Assembly (NCBI GenBank): GCA_965279135.1
Contig: OZ257133.1
Location: 1-64,000 of the forward strand
Reading direction: 5' to 3'
Length of the DNA stretch: 64,000 nucleotides
Origin: Croceimicrobium sp965279135
GTDB lineage: Bacteria; Bacteroidota; Bacteroidia; Flavobacteriales; Schleiferiaceae
Under the pieces are notes generated by a model that worked only from the letters and a program-made list of their open reading frames with translations, was not told where the DNA came from and made no database searches. Shown here piece by piece: positions 35,396 to 44,658 of this stretch (the first letter of the stretch is position 1; the number at the start of each line of letters is the position of its first letter). A program made the translations under genes and the position numbers.

Positions 35396-37621
35396 TTATT
35401 TACCTACAACAACTTTGTGGCTGTTGCTTAATCCAGTTTTAGTTTCTGTGGTGTTTAGGATGTATACACCAGCAGTAAGGTTGGATACGTTTACTTCGTG
35501 CTTTTGAGCGGCTTCAGTGCTGCTCATGATTACACGACCGTTTAGGTCTAATAAACGATATTCAAGGGTCGTCGACTTGCTCTCGATGGTGAAAGCTGCG
35601 GTAGCCGGGTTAGGGTAAATCGCTACTTCATCAGCTGCAACTTCGTTTAAACCTACGTTGGTTGGTACATTACAACCATTGGTATCCAATGGAGTACTTA
35701 GGTTAACAATATCGAAGTTGTTACGGGGAAGAAGTTTGTAGTTTCCAAAGCTAAACCAAAGGATACCATGCATTGCATCCATATCCATGCTAGAGTTAGT
35801 GATTACTGCAGGAACCATAAGGTTTCCGCCGCTAGTAACGTAGCTAGAGTCAGAAATTAAGGATACGTACAAGCTTGAGGTGGCGGTAGTTCCACTCTGG
35901 CGCCCAGCTAATACACGAGAAGACTGTGAGGATCCAAAACTAGGATCGGTAGCGATACGGTACTCACCAAATCCAGCATCTGGATCGCTGATGAAAACTT
36001 TACCACCAGCAGGGTTTTGATAGGAAACCAACATGCCTTCATACATTTCTTTATTCAGGCTTGCGTCGGAAGGATCGATAGGAGTTGGCATAATAGTTTG
36101 AGAATTATTCAAACCAACATAGTTATCTACGTTTAAGTAGGTTACACCGAAAGTCTCTTGTACTGTACCAGTTACTTGAATTTCCTGATCGCGATAAACA
36201 TTATCTAAATCCTGATTAGGAATAAGGGCAATACCAGCAAAGATGGTATCACGAGGATCTTGTAAGTAAACATACTCTAAATCACAATCGCGACGGGCAG
36301 AGGTGATAAAACCTGTAACTGTAACTGTTTGTCCTTCAAATACGCTTCCTCCGGTGCCGTTTCCGCTATACTGCACATCGAAAATACGCAGACCGTTATC
36401 ACGCACTGAGTAGTGGTTGAAGTTAGGATCCGGTTGTCCGGCAGGGCTCGCTGGGAATACTACGGATGAACCGTCGTTGTCAGTAGCACGAATCCAGTAG
36501 CGTACCAGGCTTCCATCTGCTTGAGCGGGGATATTGTACTCGTAAGTAGAACCGCTGGACAAGGTCATGTTCACTGAGGTAAAGCTACCTGATGCTAGGT
36601 TGGGATCAGCACTCCAGAATAGTTCAACGTTGGTAATACTTCCATCAGAGTCGGTAACATCGGCGCTGATCAATACAGTTGCACTACTAGTTGGTACAAC
36701 TGGGAAGCTGAATACATTGCTAATGCTCGGGGCACTTGCTCCAACTACATAATGAGAAGTATCGAATGGGTTAATCTCATATCCACGGCCAGTTCCACCT
36801 GTACATCCATTTGCAGAATGGCGAATGATTCCTTTCAAAGAAGAGTAGAAGGTTCCAACTGAAGGGGCTACAAAAGCGCCGGTTCCTGTGGTGGAAGGAG
36901 AGTTGGGGTTTACAACAGTATGAGAGGGTGTACGCTGCGCTAGGAAGCGGTCAGACACGTTAACTACATTACCGTTAGCGTCGGCAACATTGAAACTCAC
37001 ACGGTTTCCACTAAATGGAATAACCTGTACTACGGTTACATTGGTCAACTCAACAAAACTGTTTTGCCAATACTCACCAGTTTGTACATTATTCACACGC
37101 TGATTATCATTAAGATCACCAGCAGAAATACTAGCAGGTACAAAAGCTGAAGGCATTAAATCACCCGAGCTTAATAGGGTTACCGAGTTCGCATCGATAG
37201 TAGTCATTTGAGTGTTTCCGTCAAACTGATCCACTACGGCAGTAACCTCTACCTTATCACCTTGAAAAAGGGCGGTGAATCCAGGAATTGGTTGAAGGTT
37301 TCCTTGGGCGTCGTTATATACACCCATTACTTCGATACCACTTAAAGTATCACCTGCTCCACCAGTAGCGGTATCTACCATGTAGATAAAAGGACGGTTT
37401 CCGCCTTGTACGGAACCGGAAGCAACTTCTGATAATCCGCCATCGGTAACAACGTGAGCACGGAAGCGCACAGTATCACCTAGGTAGATTGAAGTGTCAT
37501 TACAAGCGGCAAGATCTATCGATTGATTGATCTGTTTGATAGTAACCAGGGGGTAAGAACTCTGGGCACTCAAGAATCCGGTTAATAATAGACCGGCGAA
37601 GAGAGGTAGTAGTCTTCTCAT
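35396..37621 (-). CDS. T9SS-exported protein with OB-fold-like repeats
   Basis: A 741-residue secreted protein. A signal peptide (about 1-19) is followed by segments typical of nuclease-associated OB-fold domains: GVYNDAQGNLQPIPGFTALFQGDKVEV and FEGQTVTVTGFITSA...YVYLQDPRD...VYRDQEIQVTGTVQE. A middle part (about 300-400) is Ig-like (VLISADVTDSDGSITNVELFW). The C-terminus (about 660-741, VAIYPNPATAAFTIESKS...GVYILNTTETKTG) is a type A sorting domain, so T9SS export to the surface or medium is expected. OB-fold units of this kind occur with extracellular nucleases. It lies 11 bases after the 726-residue protein gene. Confidence 0.82.
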   Translation of the reverse strand: MRRLLPLFAGLLLTGFLSAQSSYPLVTIKQINQSIDLAACNDTSIYLGDTVRFRAHVVTDGGLSEVASGSVQGGNRPFIYMVDTATGGAGDTLSGIEVMGVYNDAQGNLQPIPGFTALFQGDKVEVTAVVDQFDGNTQMTTIDANSVTLLSSGDLMPSAFVPASISAGDLNDNQRVNNVQTGEYWQNSFVELTNVTVVQVIPFSGNRVSFNVADANGNVVNVSDRFLAQRTPSHTVVNPNSPSTTGTGAFVAPSVGTFYSSLKGIIRHSANGCTGGTGRGYEINPFDTSHYVVGASAPSISNVFSFPVVPTSSATVLISADVTDSDGSITNVELFWSADPNLASGSFTSVNMTLSSGSTYEYNIPAQADGSLVRYWIRATDNDGSSVVFPASPAGQPDPNFNHYSVRDNGLRIFDVQYSGNGTGGSVFEGQTVTVTGFITSARRDCDLEYVYLQDPRDTIFAGIALIPNQDLDNVYRDQEIQVTGTVQETFGVTYLNVDNYVGLNNSQTIMPTPIDPSDASLNKEMYEGMLVSYQNPAGGKVFISDPDAGFGEYRIATDPSFGSSQSSRVLAGRQSGTTATSSLYVSLISDSSYVTSGGNLMVPAVITNSSMDMDAMHGILWFSFGNYKLLPRNNFDIVNLSTPLDTNGCNVPTNVGLNEVAADEVAIYPNPATAAFTIESKSTTLEYRLLDLNGRVIMSSTEAAQKHEVNVSNLTAGVYILNTTETKTGLSNSHKVVVGK

Positions 37622-37632
37622 TTTTATGGTAT

Positions 37633-39813
37633 TTACTTAATTATCACAAATTTTCCGGTGAATCGCTCACCACTATTTAAATCTTCAACAGAGAACATGT
37701 AAAGGCCACGACTTATAATCTGACTCTCCACAGAGAGTAGATCCCAAGCGTGTTCTCCGCCACTAAATCGGTTCTCACCCGCATCTTCTGCACCAAAAGT
37801 GCGGAACCAGCGAATATCACTACCGTCGTAGTTCTCATCATGTCTAATTTCATCAATAAAGTCTCCCCCCGCCGTATAAATGCGGATTACGCAACGCGCT
37901 GGAAGGTTCGCAAAAATGATTTTTCGACTTTCTTCTTGGAAGTTTGAGTTGCCCTCCCATGCGGCACCATAGTAATAGGGATTAGGGTAAACGAAAGGTT
38001 GATTTTCGTCCATGTTTTCATTAGGGCCAGTTCCAGCAAAAGCACGATTGTTATTGGCCAGGAAGGAACTCTCCAAGGATTCCAGATTGCTTTCCGGATT
38101 ACCTTCATCAAAGGCAGTTACCGCTGTAGCATATTGCCAGCCATTTGGAATATTATCAATGGTGTAGCGATAGTGATATGCTACCGTATCATCATTAAAA
38201 TAAAAAGGTGGATCAAGCTTCACAGAACTAAATCCAGTTTCGTTGAAGAGATTGTTCCCACGTTTGTCGTACTGGGCAATTAGGCTAAAGTCCCTAGCCA
38301 GATCTGGTACCCCGGTTACATCAAAACCCAAACGGGAGAGATAAAGCCGGTAACCCTCAAAGTCTTCGGTACTGGAAATGGGATCGATGCTGCGTTCTGC
38401 ATTATCAGACCAATAAATATCAATTTGGCCGTCTCCTGGCTCTACCCTTGTGCGTGGGATATCAGGAGGAGAAGGAAGTATGAAGCGGGTGATTTTCCCA
38501 TCGCCATCATTGTCTTCTCCCGCGTCAAGGAGGCCATTGAAATTTTGATCTTCCCCGTTAAACGCCTGTTGCGCCCATCCGGCATTTGTGATGAGATTCT
38601 CTCTTTGTAATTCGTTGTTATCCTGATTGGGATTGCCATCCTCATTTTTCTTGGCGAAAACATAAGCGAAGGAAACTTCTATCTCCTCTCCAGGTCCAAA
38701 ACTATTAAAGGGACCGGCCGAAACTAAATCCGACCTATTTCCGGCAGCGTTTAGCTCTGCTTGAAAGTCGCGCCCGTTGCAAGAAGGATCATTGGGGTTA
38801 TTCCAGCAGGGGTTTTGATTAAGCCCTTGACTTAATTTTTGATATCGATCATTTTCGGTTGTGGGGAAAGCAAAATCCGCACTAAAGTCATTGAAGACCC
38901 AGGCATTATAATTTACGAAGAACTCATCAAGCTCCCAGGTTCCGGTAATGGGATTAAAATTAGAGTCTAGATCAGGATGATGGAAACCTTCCTTGTCTGA
39001 GGCTCCCAGAAATTTTTGACCTGCATAGCTTTCTGTAAATCCGAGGTCACCGGCAGCATCATAGCAGTAAGCAAGATGCAGAGAATCCATAAAGCCATTA
39101 CCACCTTTATTGTAGAAGGCTGCTCCACCTGCACCTGCAGCGGTAATATTTATATTTCGCACAACGGTATTATTCCAAAGTGCGGCATAGACATCTTCAT
39201 AGGTGTTTTGCCCTTCATTTCGAAAACGAAGGTTTACGATGACCATGAAATCGGTGAAATTGTAGTTCCAGTTATAGGTCTGCATTTCCACCTTAATATT
39301 CATAGGTCGGGTATGATCATTAATTGGGATCTGCGTGCCAGGAACGACGATACTCTTATCGCTAAATGTGGCCACGAAATCTTGATGAGAAACTGCTGCA
39401 GGATCAAAGAATCGACTGTCGAAAAGGCTACTGCGTTCTTGTAATCCTCGCTCTGCGCCAACAATAGAAGTGTCAACGTGAAATTCAAAGCCACCTCGCC
39501 CGGGGGCATAGCCTTGAGGCGCATCGTAGGCAGAGGTAGAAACTACAATCTGCCCCCCATTCTCTTTACCTCCAATCCAGATTCCTCCTTCGAAAAGGTG
39601 CTCAACTCCTGATCCCGCAGGATATTCCGCACTCGGATCTCCTGTTCCGTCGCGATAACCCCGAAAGGCGTTTCCGAATGTGCCAATATTGGTGACATTA
39701 AGGCGAACATTACTGGCATTGGTGATTTTTTCCTGAAAAGAATTCTGTGCATCCAAGCCGGATCCAACTAGAAGCATCATTAGTACCAGAACCCAGTGTA
39801 TTCCTTTCCTCAT
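37633..39813 (-). CDS. large secreted protein with T9SS-like C-terminus, unknown
   Basis: A 726-residue exported protein with a signal peptide (ending GLDAQ, about residue 22). Most of the body is not a family I can name; it contains GGIWIGGKENGGQIVVSTSAYD early, a long DUF-like beta region, and Asn/Asp-rich calcium-binding-type loops (EDQNFNGLLDAGEDNDGDGKI). The end (about 640-726, YPNPYYYGA...VIRIYTAGGDFIDEI...GLYMFSVEDLNSGERFTGKFVIIK) is a FlgD-Ig/sorting-domain-like fold, pointing to surface delivery. It overlaps the upstream nuclease gene by 4 bases, so the two are probably translated together and may act together. Confidence 0.75.
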   Translation of the reverse strand: MRKGIHWVLVLMMLLVGSGLDAQNSFQEKITNASNVRLNVTNIGTFGNAFRGYRDGTGDPSAEYPAGSGVEHLFEGGIWIGGKENGGQIVVSTSAYDAPQGYAPGRGGFEFHVDTSIVGAERGLQERSSLFDSRFFDPAAVSHQDFVATFSDKSIVVPGTQIPINDHTRPMNIKVEMQTYNWNYNFTDFMVIVNLRFRNEGQNTYEDVYAALWNNTVVRNINITAAGAGGAAFYNKGGNGFMDSLHLAYCYDAAGDLGFTESYAGQKFLGASDKEGFHHPDLDSNFNPITGTWELDEFFVNYNAWVFNDFSADFAFPTTENDRYQKLSQGLNQNPCWNNPNDPSCNGRDFQAELNAAGNRSDLVSAGPFNSFGPGEEIEVSFAYVFAKKNEDGNPNQDNNELQRENLITNAGWAQQAFNGEDQNFNGLLDAGEDNDGDGKITRFILPSPPDIPRTRVEPGDGQIDIYWSDNAERSIDPISSTEDFEGYRLYLSRLGFDVTGVPDLARDFSLIAQYDKRGNNLFNETGFSSVKLDPPFYFNDDTVAYHYRYTIDNIPNGWQYATAVTAFDEGNPESNLESLESSFLANNNRAFAGTGPNENMDENQPFVYPNPYYYGAAWEGNSNFQEESRKIIFANLPARCVIRIYTAGGDFIDEIRHDENYDGSDIRWFRTFGAEDAGENRFSGGEHAWDLLSVESQIISRGLYMFSVEDLNSGERFTGKFVIIK

Positions 39814-41105
39814 CGCTTTATCACTTTTCGTGTTTCCAAAAAGTCCTTGCCATCACTTAGCTGTATCAGATAGACTCCCGCAGGCCAATTTTCACAAGGA
39901 ATGCTCCATTCTTCCTTACCGGGATTGGTCCACAGCCCGATGGTCTGACCGCTGAGGTTCATAACCCTAAGGTTAAGTGGAAGTTTTGCGAATGGTCCCC
40001 TGAGCATAAGATTTAATCGAGACTTAACAGGATTGCTGAAACTCCAGTAGTTTTCATTTGTGGAATAAGTATTTAAACCTATTCCTGATACACTGGCCTC
40101 TAATTCAATTTCTACCGGAAGGTGATCACTGAAATTATATAGTGCCGAAGCCACAGTACTGTTAACCGAGAAATTAGAGCTGGTGTTAAGGTTGCCATTG
40201 TAGCTGCTACCATCCTGACCTACAGCTTGATAGTCTACGAAGCTTAAGCCATCATTATTGTTCATTATGGCGTCTGAAGCTAAAACGAAATCAAAGCGGT
40301 CGTCCATGCCACCTCCGCTGAAACAGCCTGAAGAACTTGCCCGGGTGCTTTGAGTATGAACATTGCGATAGGTACTGTTATTATTCCAGCTCCCCATTTG
40401 GTTTTCGGGGTCTTTAAAGCTAATCGCGGGATTCGCGCTATAGTTGACCAGGTTTTGAAAGGCCGTTTGATTTGCACCGTAAACGTTTAAGTCTCCTGCA
40501 AAAAGTACGTTTTGATCAGTTACATTTTGATCAATGTATTGCATTACGGCAGCTGTAGCTCTGGCCCTTTCAGTGGCATCACTGGAACTGTTTCCGGCTT
40601 TTAGGTGAGCTGCTCCAATCGTAAAGAAAACTGTGTCTACACCTGGGCTTCCTAAGCCAGGGTCATTTACATAGAGCCGATAAAAATCGATGACACGAAT
40701 GAGCGGCGCCTGGTTGATGTCTAAATTGATGAAATCTTGCGATTCTAATACCAGCTTGTCTGAATTGTAGAATAGCATATTCACGATACTGCTGGAACTA
40801 TTATTAGAGCTGCCGGCGCGTTTATAATGACTAACTCCATTAATGTTTAAAATATCCTGGAGCATTACCAGGGGATTTACCGGATTGTTGCCAAGCTCTT
40901 GAACGACCAATACATCGGGGGCCAGATAAGAAACTACGGTCTCTAAATCTGCATCTCTTTGCGCTGCAGTGCGATTGTGATTGCATGGAGGTGATCCCGC
41001 CTTATAGAACATAAGGTTGTAGGATACCACCTTTATGGTTTCGGTTTGCGCCGAAAGGGGAATGCTGATGAGTCCAAAAAAGAGAACAAAAAAGCAGTTA
41101 CGCAT
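39810..41105 (-). CDS. T9SS-exported endonuclease/exonuclease/phosphatase family protein
   Basis: A 431-residue secreted hydrolase. After the signal peptide (1-19, ending PLSAQ) comes an EEP domain (about 22-335): SYNLMFY, the metal-binding Glu in VVQELG, FAGDLNVYG with catalytic Asp, and the final SDHLPVEIEL with catalytic His. The C-terminal 85 residues (SFSNPVKSRLNLMLRG...GVYLIQLSDGKDFLETRKVIKR) are a type A sorting domain. It should cleave phosphodiester or phosphomonoester bonds outside the cell, possibly DNA, RNA or a phospholipid. First gene of a three-gene unit. Confidence 0.88.
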   Translation of the reverse strand: MRNCFFVLFFGLISIPLSAQTETIKVVSYNLMFYKAGSPPCNHNRTAAQRDADLETVVSYLAPDVLVVQELGNNPVNPLVMLQDILNINGVSHYKRAGSSNNSSSSIVNMLFYNSDKLVLESQDFINLDINQAPLIRVIDFYRLYVNDPGLGSPGVDTVFFTIGAAHLKAGNSSSDATERARATAAVMQYIDQNVTDQNVLFAGDLNVYGANQTAFQNLVNYSANPAISFKDPENQMGSWNNNSTYRNVHTQSTRASSSGCFSGGGMDDRFDFVLASDAIMNNNDGLSFVDYQAVGQDGSSYNGNLNTSSNFSVNSTVASALYNFSDHLPVEIELEASVSGIGLNTYSTNENYWSFSNPVKSRLNLMLRGPFAKLPLNLRVMNLSGQTIGLWTNPGKEEWSIPCENWPAGVYLIQLSDGKDFLETRKVIKR

Positions 41106-41122
41106 AAGCCAATATTGGGCCG

Positions 41123-41130
41123 CGAAGTTA
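41123..41130 (-). promoter_or_regulatory. possible variant -7 element for the nuclease operon
   Basis: TAACTTCG on the minus strand, 17 bases before the ATG at 41105; one mismatch to TAnnTTTG and identical to the element upstream of pgi. Confidence 0.3.
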
Positions 41131-41169
41131 CAAAAGCCATAATGCCTAATGTTAAGCTAATGTAAACCC

Positions 41170-41514
41170 CTAGCCTTCGTCCCATTCAAACTGTAAACCA
41201 GTGCCTTGACTCTCTTTTTTATCCTTTTTCTTGAAAAGATCACGTATTTCCTCACCCTGTTTTTTGAGGCTTTCTTTCAGGGAGGCGCCTAGGCTTTTAC
41301 TAGAAATGCCTATTTGGGGATCATCTACCGTTCCGCTTATGCGAATGGGAATGCGGTGATCATCGTCTCGTTTGGCAATTTCCAGATGGTCCTCAAATTC
41401 TTTATTTGAAGATATTTTGTCTCTCTTGGCAAAGAGTACATCTCCTAACCGAAGCTTAACGATATAGTCAATTTCATTTTCAAAGCTGTGGCTGCCGCTC
41501 AGGTCCAAATTCAA
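41170..41514 (-). CDS. AsmA-family C-terminal fragment (after frameshift)
   Basis: A 114-residue frame whose first residues NLDLSGSHSFENEIDYIVKLRLGDVLF are what follows directly after the last strand of AsmA C-terminal domains. The protein upstream stops exactly where this begins, so the two frames together make one normal AsmA-family protein. The only start here is TTG at 41514, and it overlaps the upstream stop by 4 bases. The tail (KESLKKQGEEIRDLFKKKDKKESQG) is charged and coiled. Whether it is translated on its own, by frameshifting, or is simply a broken 3' end cannot be decided from this sequence. Confidence 0.7.
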   Translation of the reverse strand: MNLDLSGSHSFENEIDYIVKLRLGDVLFAKRDKISSNKEFEDHLEIAKRDDDHRIPIRISGTVDDPQIGISSKSLGASLKESLKKQGEEIRDLFKKKDKKESQGTGLQFEWDEG

Positions 41515-43592
41515 AACATACTGGAAATGGCCATTTCAGGAATTTGGATTTGCCCATTAGATATACTGATGGTGTTCTTAAGGTTTTTGAAACTAACATC
41601 GTTTAGTTCTTCAACTTCAGCAAAGCGCGATAGCTCCTGCATTGGTTCGTAATTTCGAAGGCGTCCTTCATCTATTTCCATTTCGATTAGGGCCTCCAGG
41701 CGATCAGCATCTAGTTGAAGATTGGTACTCATTGGCGCCTCAAATCGAGCTTGTAGACTTAAGCTCCCACTCAGATTGTTTTCGGTAATGGTTTCCTGAT
41801 CGAAATTCCCAAAACTGTGAAATACAGATGCAACCTGCACTTTCTGCACCTTTAACGCGGCATCAAAACTGTACTCGTCTGCTTCCGGGGTGAGTAAATT
41901 GAAGCCACCTTCATAATAGCCACTATCTGAATAAAGTGAAATCTCTTTGCCAAGAATAGACCTGTCGTTTAAGGCTAAGGCGCCTTTTAATTCCTTGGCA
42001 GCAAAATTTCGAAAACGGAATTGATGAATGTGAATGCGCCCACTTAAATCCAGTCTTTTTTTCCAATCCATGCTCAATTCGCTTTCCTCTCCGCTTTCAC
42101 CCTCGCTGAGGAAATCTTCCAACTCGAAGTTCTCGGAAAGTAGATTGATATTGCCAGACAGCACGGAGAGGCTATCCATAAAATAGCTGAGCACATTAGT
42201 CAGTTTTCCTTGAAGGTTTAATTCACTTTTTGCATGACTCAAACTAAGAGAGTCCAAATAAAGTTGCTGACTATTAAGCCGGGAACGTAAATAGAGATTC
42301 TCAAACAGGGTCTCCTTGTCTGATTGCAATACACAATTTTCCAGATCAAGTTTCCCATCAATTCGAGCTTTGGTAAGCGCTTTGCTGCTTACTGCTTCCC
42401 AATTCGCAAAAGCACCTCGTATGAGAAGTTCAAGCTGGCTGTTTTCACCAGAAACATTCCAACCTTCCGGTAGATAGGTATTCCAGAAATCTGGCTTTTC
42501 CTCGACCTTTAAGGCTAGTTTTAAATCTGGTTTTTGTAACTGCCTAATGGTTCCGTTTAGACGGATACTTTTGCCACTGTTTGAGAAGTCGCGAATTTCC
42601 AAGCGATCAAATTTACCCTGGCGGTAATACTCTAATTGTGCATTGAAATCCTCGAACTGGTAGTCCTCGTAATCAATTTTTAAGCTATTCCCCTGAAAAT
42701 TCACTTCGAGCCTTAGATCAGAATTGGGAGCCAGAATTACATCAGCCGCCAAGGCCGACTGACCCTTTATTTTAAGATTTTCAGGCCATTCAATACCCAG
42801 GATCGCATAAAGGTTTTCCAGTTGTTGAAGCTCTAATTCCTGATGTTTTACTCTAAGAATAGGTGTGCCTTCATCAGTATAGGTAGCCGTTAAATTTTCA
42901 ATAGTAGCCAGTCTTAGGTCTGCAACATTAATCTGAAGGAATTCATCTCCACTTAATTCGGCCTTCGCATCGGCTACAGCAGGGGAAACCAGCCAAGCTT
43001 CTCCTTCGCTCTCGATGCTTTCAAGTAAAGATTGAACCCGAAGTTGAAGAGCCCAGTTATCACCACTAAATTGGCCGGTAGCTTCTAGATTTTCAATGTA
43101 ACCGGAAAGCTTAAAATCGGTATCCTGAAATTGGTAATTCACTTTCCTTAGAGCGATAGATTCTAGCCTTAAAACCGATTCACTTTCGCCAGATTTCTCT
43201 TTCAGTATAGACCAGTTATTTAACTGATCCGTTTTTAGGAGGTTGAGACTCCCTTCTTCAAGACTGATGCGCTTGATGGGTATTTCATCTTGAAAAACAT
43301 CCCAAATACCAAACTCTACATAGACGCTTTCCAGATAGAAAAGGGTGTCTCCAAGGTTGTGGCTTCCCTTAGCCAAAACAGATTCTAGTTTGATGGCTGC
43401 ATTCGGGAATTTTCGTAGGGATATTCCTGCCTCTTTTACTTCAATAGAGGTATTGAGATTTTCATTAATCGAAGCAAAAACCAAGTCGCGTATTTGATCC
43501 TGACGCAGATATAAGACACCAGCACCAATACCAATTAGCAGGAGGAAAATGCCCAGAAACCAGGCGACTATTTTCAAGATGCGCTTCAGCAT
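41511..43592 (-). CDS. AsmA family protein, truncated by apparent frameshift
   Basis: A 693-residue protein with an N-terminal membrane anchor (ILKIVAWFLGIFLLLIGIGAGVLYL, about 5-29) and a long beta-helical AsmA-like body. Characteristic pieces are ISLRKFPNAAIKLESVLAKGSHNLGDTLFYLESVYVEFGIWD near the start and the AsmA C-terminal segment LSRFAEVEELNDVSFKNLKNTISISNGQIQIPEMAIS at the end. AsmA-family proteins bridge the periplasm and move or organise lipids at the outer membrane. The frame ends abruptly at ISSMF. Adding one T in the TTTT run at the stop would join it to the next frame. Confidence 0.82.
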   Translation of the reverse strand: MLKRILKIVAWFLGIFLLLIGIGAGVLYLRQDQIRDLVFASINENLNTSIEVKEAGISLRKFPNAAIKLESVLAKGSHNLGDTLFYLESVYVEFGIWDVFQDEIPIKRISLEEGSLNLLKTDQLNNWSILKEKSGESESVLRLESIALRKVNYQFQDTDFKLSGYIENLEATGQFSGDNWALQLRVQSLLESIESEGEAWLVSPAVADAKAELSGDEFLQINVADLRLATIENLTATYTDEGTPILRVKHQELELQQLENLYAILGIEWPENLKIKGQSALAADVILAPNSDLRLEVNFQGNSLKIDYEDYQFEDFNAQLEYYRQGKFDRLEIRDFSNSGKSIRLNGTIRQLQKPDLKLALKVEEKPDFWNTYLPEGWNVSGENSQLELLIRGAFANWEAVSSKALTKARIDGKLDLENCVLQSDKETLFENLYLRSRLNSQQLYLDSLSLSHAKSELNLQGKLTNVLSYFMDSLSVLSGNINLLSENFELEDFLSEGESGEESELSMDWKKRLDLSGRIHIHQFRFRNFAAKELKGALALNDRSILGKEISLYSDSGYYEGGFNLLTPEADEYSFDAALKVQKVQVASVFHSFGNFDQETITENNLSGSLSLQARFEAPMSTNLQLDADRLEALIEMEIDEGRLRNYEPMQELSRFAEVEELNDVSFKNLKNTISISNGQIQIPEMAISSMF

Positions 43593-43630
43593 GAGCAGAG
43601 ATACTAGAGCAGAACGTCAAAAATGCATAA

Positions 43631-44536
43631 TTAATGCATCATGAGGGTATTCACTTCCTTGGGATTAAGCTTGCGCCATTGACCTCGTCTGATGTTTTTC
43701 TTAGTGACGCCTGCAAATACGGTGCGATCCAGCTTTACCACAGTATAACCGAGATGATCAAAAATGCGACGCACGATGCGATTGCGTCCGGAATGCAAAA
43801 CTACTCCCACATGCTTGCGGTCCTTGCCTTCTACGAAACTTATCTCATCTACTTTGATTGGTCCATCATTGAGTTCAATCCCTTCTTGAATTGCGTGGAA
43901 ATCGGCTAAATCCAGGTTTTTATCTAAGGTAACATCATAGATTTTCCGAGCTCCATGGGAAGGGTGTGTTAAGCGCTTGGCAAAATCACCATCATTGGTG
44001 AATAGTAACACCCCTGTAGTTTGTCGATCAAGGCGACCTACCGGATAAATTCGCTCCGAACCAGTGGTTTGCATTAGATCCATCACCGTTTTTCTAGCCT
44101 TGGGGTCATTGGTGGTAGTGATAAATCCTTTCGGTTTATTAAGTACATAATAGACTTTGGCCTCGCGCCGAATTTCGCTGCCATTAAAGCGCACCTTATC
44201 GCGTCCGGTAACTTTGTAGCCCATTTCCTGAACTACCTTACCATTTACTTCTACCAGACCGGCGGCAATGAGCTTATCGGCCTCCCTCCGGGAACATATG
44301 CCAGCATTGGCCAGGAATCGATTAAGTCTTACCTCACCAGAGTTCCCTGCGACATTCGCTTTGGTTTTGGGTTGTTGTTCTTTATTGACTTCGCTTTTAA
44401 TAGGACGTTTTTTACCCTGAAAAGATTTCCCAGAAGTATTTCCGCGCTTTGCAGGTCCCTTACGATTTGATGGTCCTCCACTTCGAGATGGTCCATTGTT
44501 GCTCTTTCTAGAGCTTCCACTATTTCTTTGGCTCAT
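43631..44536 (-). CDS. pseudouridine synthase, RluB/RsuA type
   Basis: A 301-residue rRNA-modifying enzyme. From the ATG at 44536 a low-complexity Ser/Gly/Lys/Arg tail of about 65 residues precedes an S4 RNA-binding domain (about 70-125, RLNRFLANAGICSRREADKLI). The catalytic domain follows with Asp170 in GRLDRQTTG, then RIVRRIFDHLGYTVVKLDR. RluB-type enzymes modify the 23S peptidyl-transferase region. The 26 residues encoded upstream of 44536 have no family similarity, so I reject the longer start. The disordered basic tail is common in Bacteroidota orthologues. Confidence 0.92.
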   Translation of the reverse strand: MSQRNSGSSRKSNNGPSRSGGPSNRKGPAKRGNTSGKSFQGKKRPIKSEVNKEQQPKTKANVAGNSGEVRLNRFLANAGICSRREADKLIAAGLVEVNGKVVQEMGYKVTGRDKVRFNGSEIRREAKVYYVLNKPKGFITTTNDPKARKTVMDLMQTTGSERIYPVGRLDRQTTGVLLFTNDGDFAKRLTHPSHGARKIYDVTLDKNLDLADFHAIQEGIELNDGPIKVDEISFVEGKDRKHVGVVLHSGRNRIVRRIFDHLGYTVVKLDRTVFAGVTKKNIRRGQWRKLNPKEVNTLMMH

Positions 44537-44658
44537 GCTTTTGTTTTTTAGCACAGCCCTTTTCGCCACTGCCGATTCACACCGGGTACGATCAGGCTTT
44601 AAATGAGCCGGCAAAATTACCGCTTATTATTATGGTGGCAAAACTGAAAATCAATTGT

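Noticed and set aside
41505..41520. Programmed -1 frameshift in the AsmA gene
   Set aside because: The site lacks a classic X-XXY-YYZ heptamer and the P-site slip would mispair; a missing T is simpler. Kept as a finding because it cannot be excluded.
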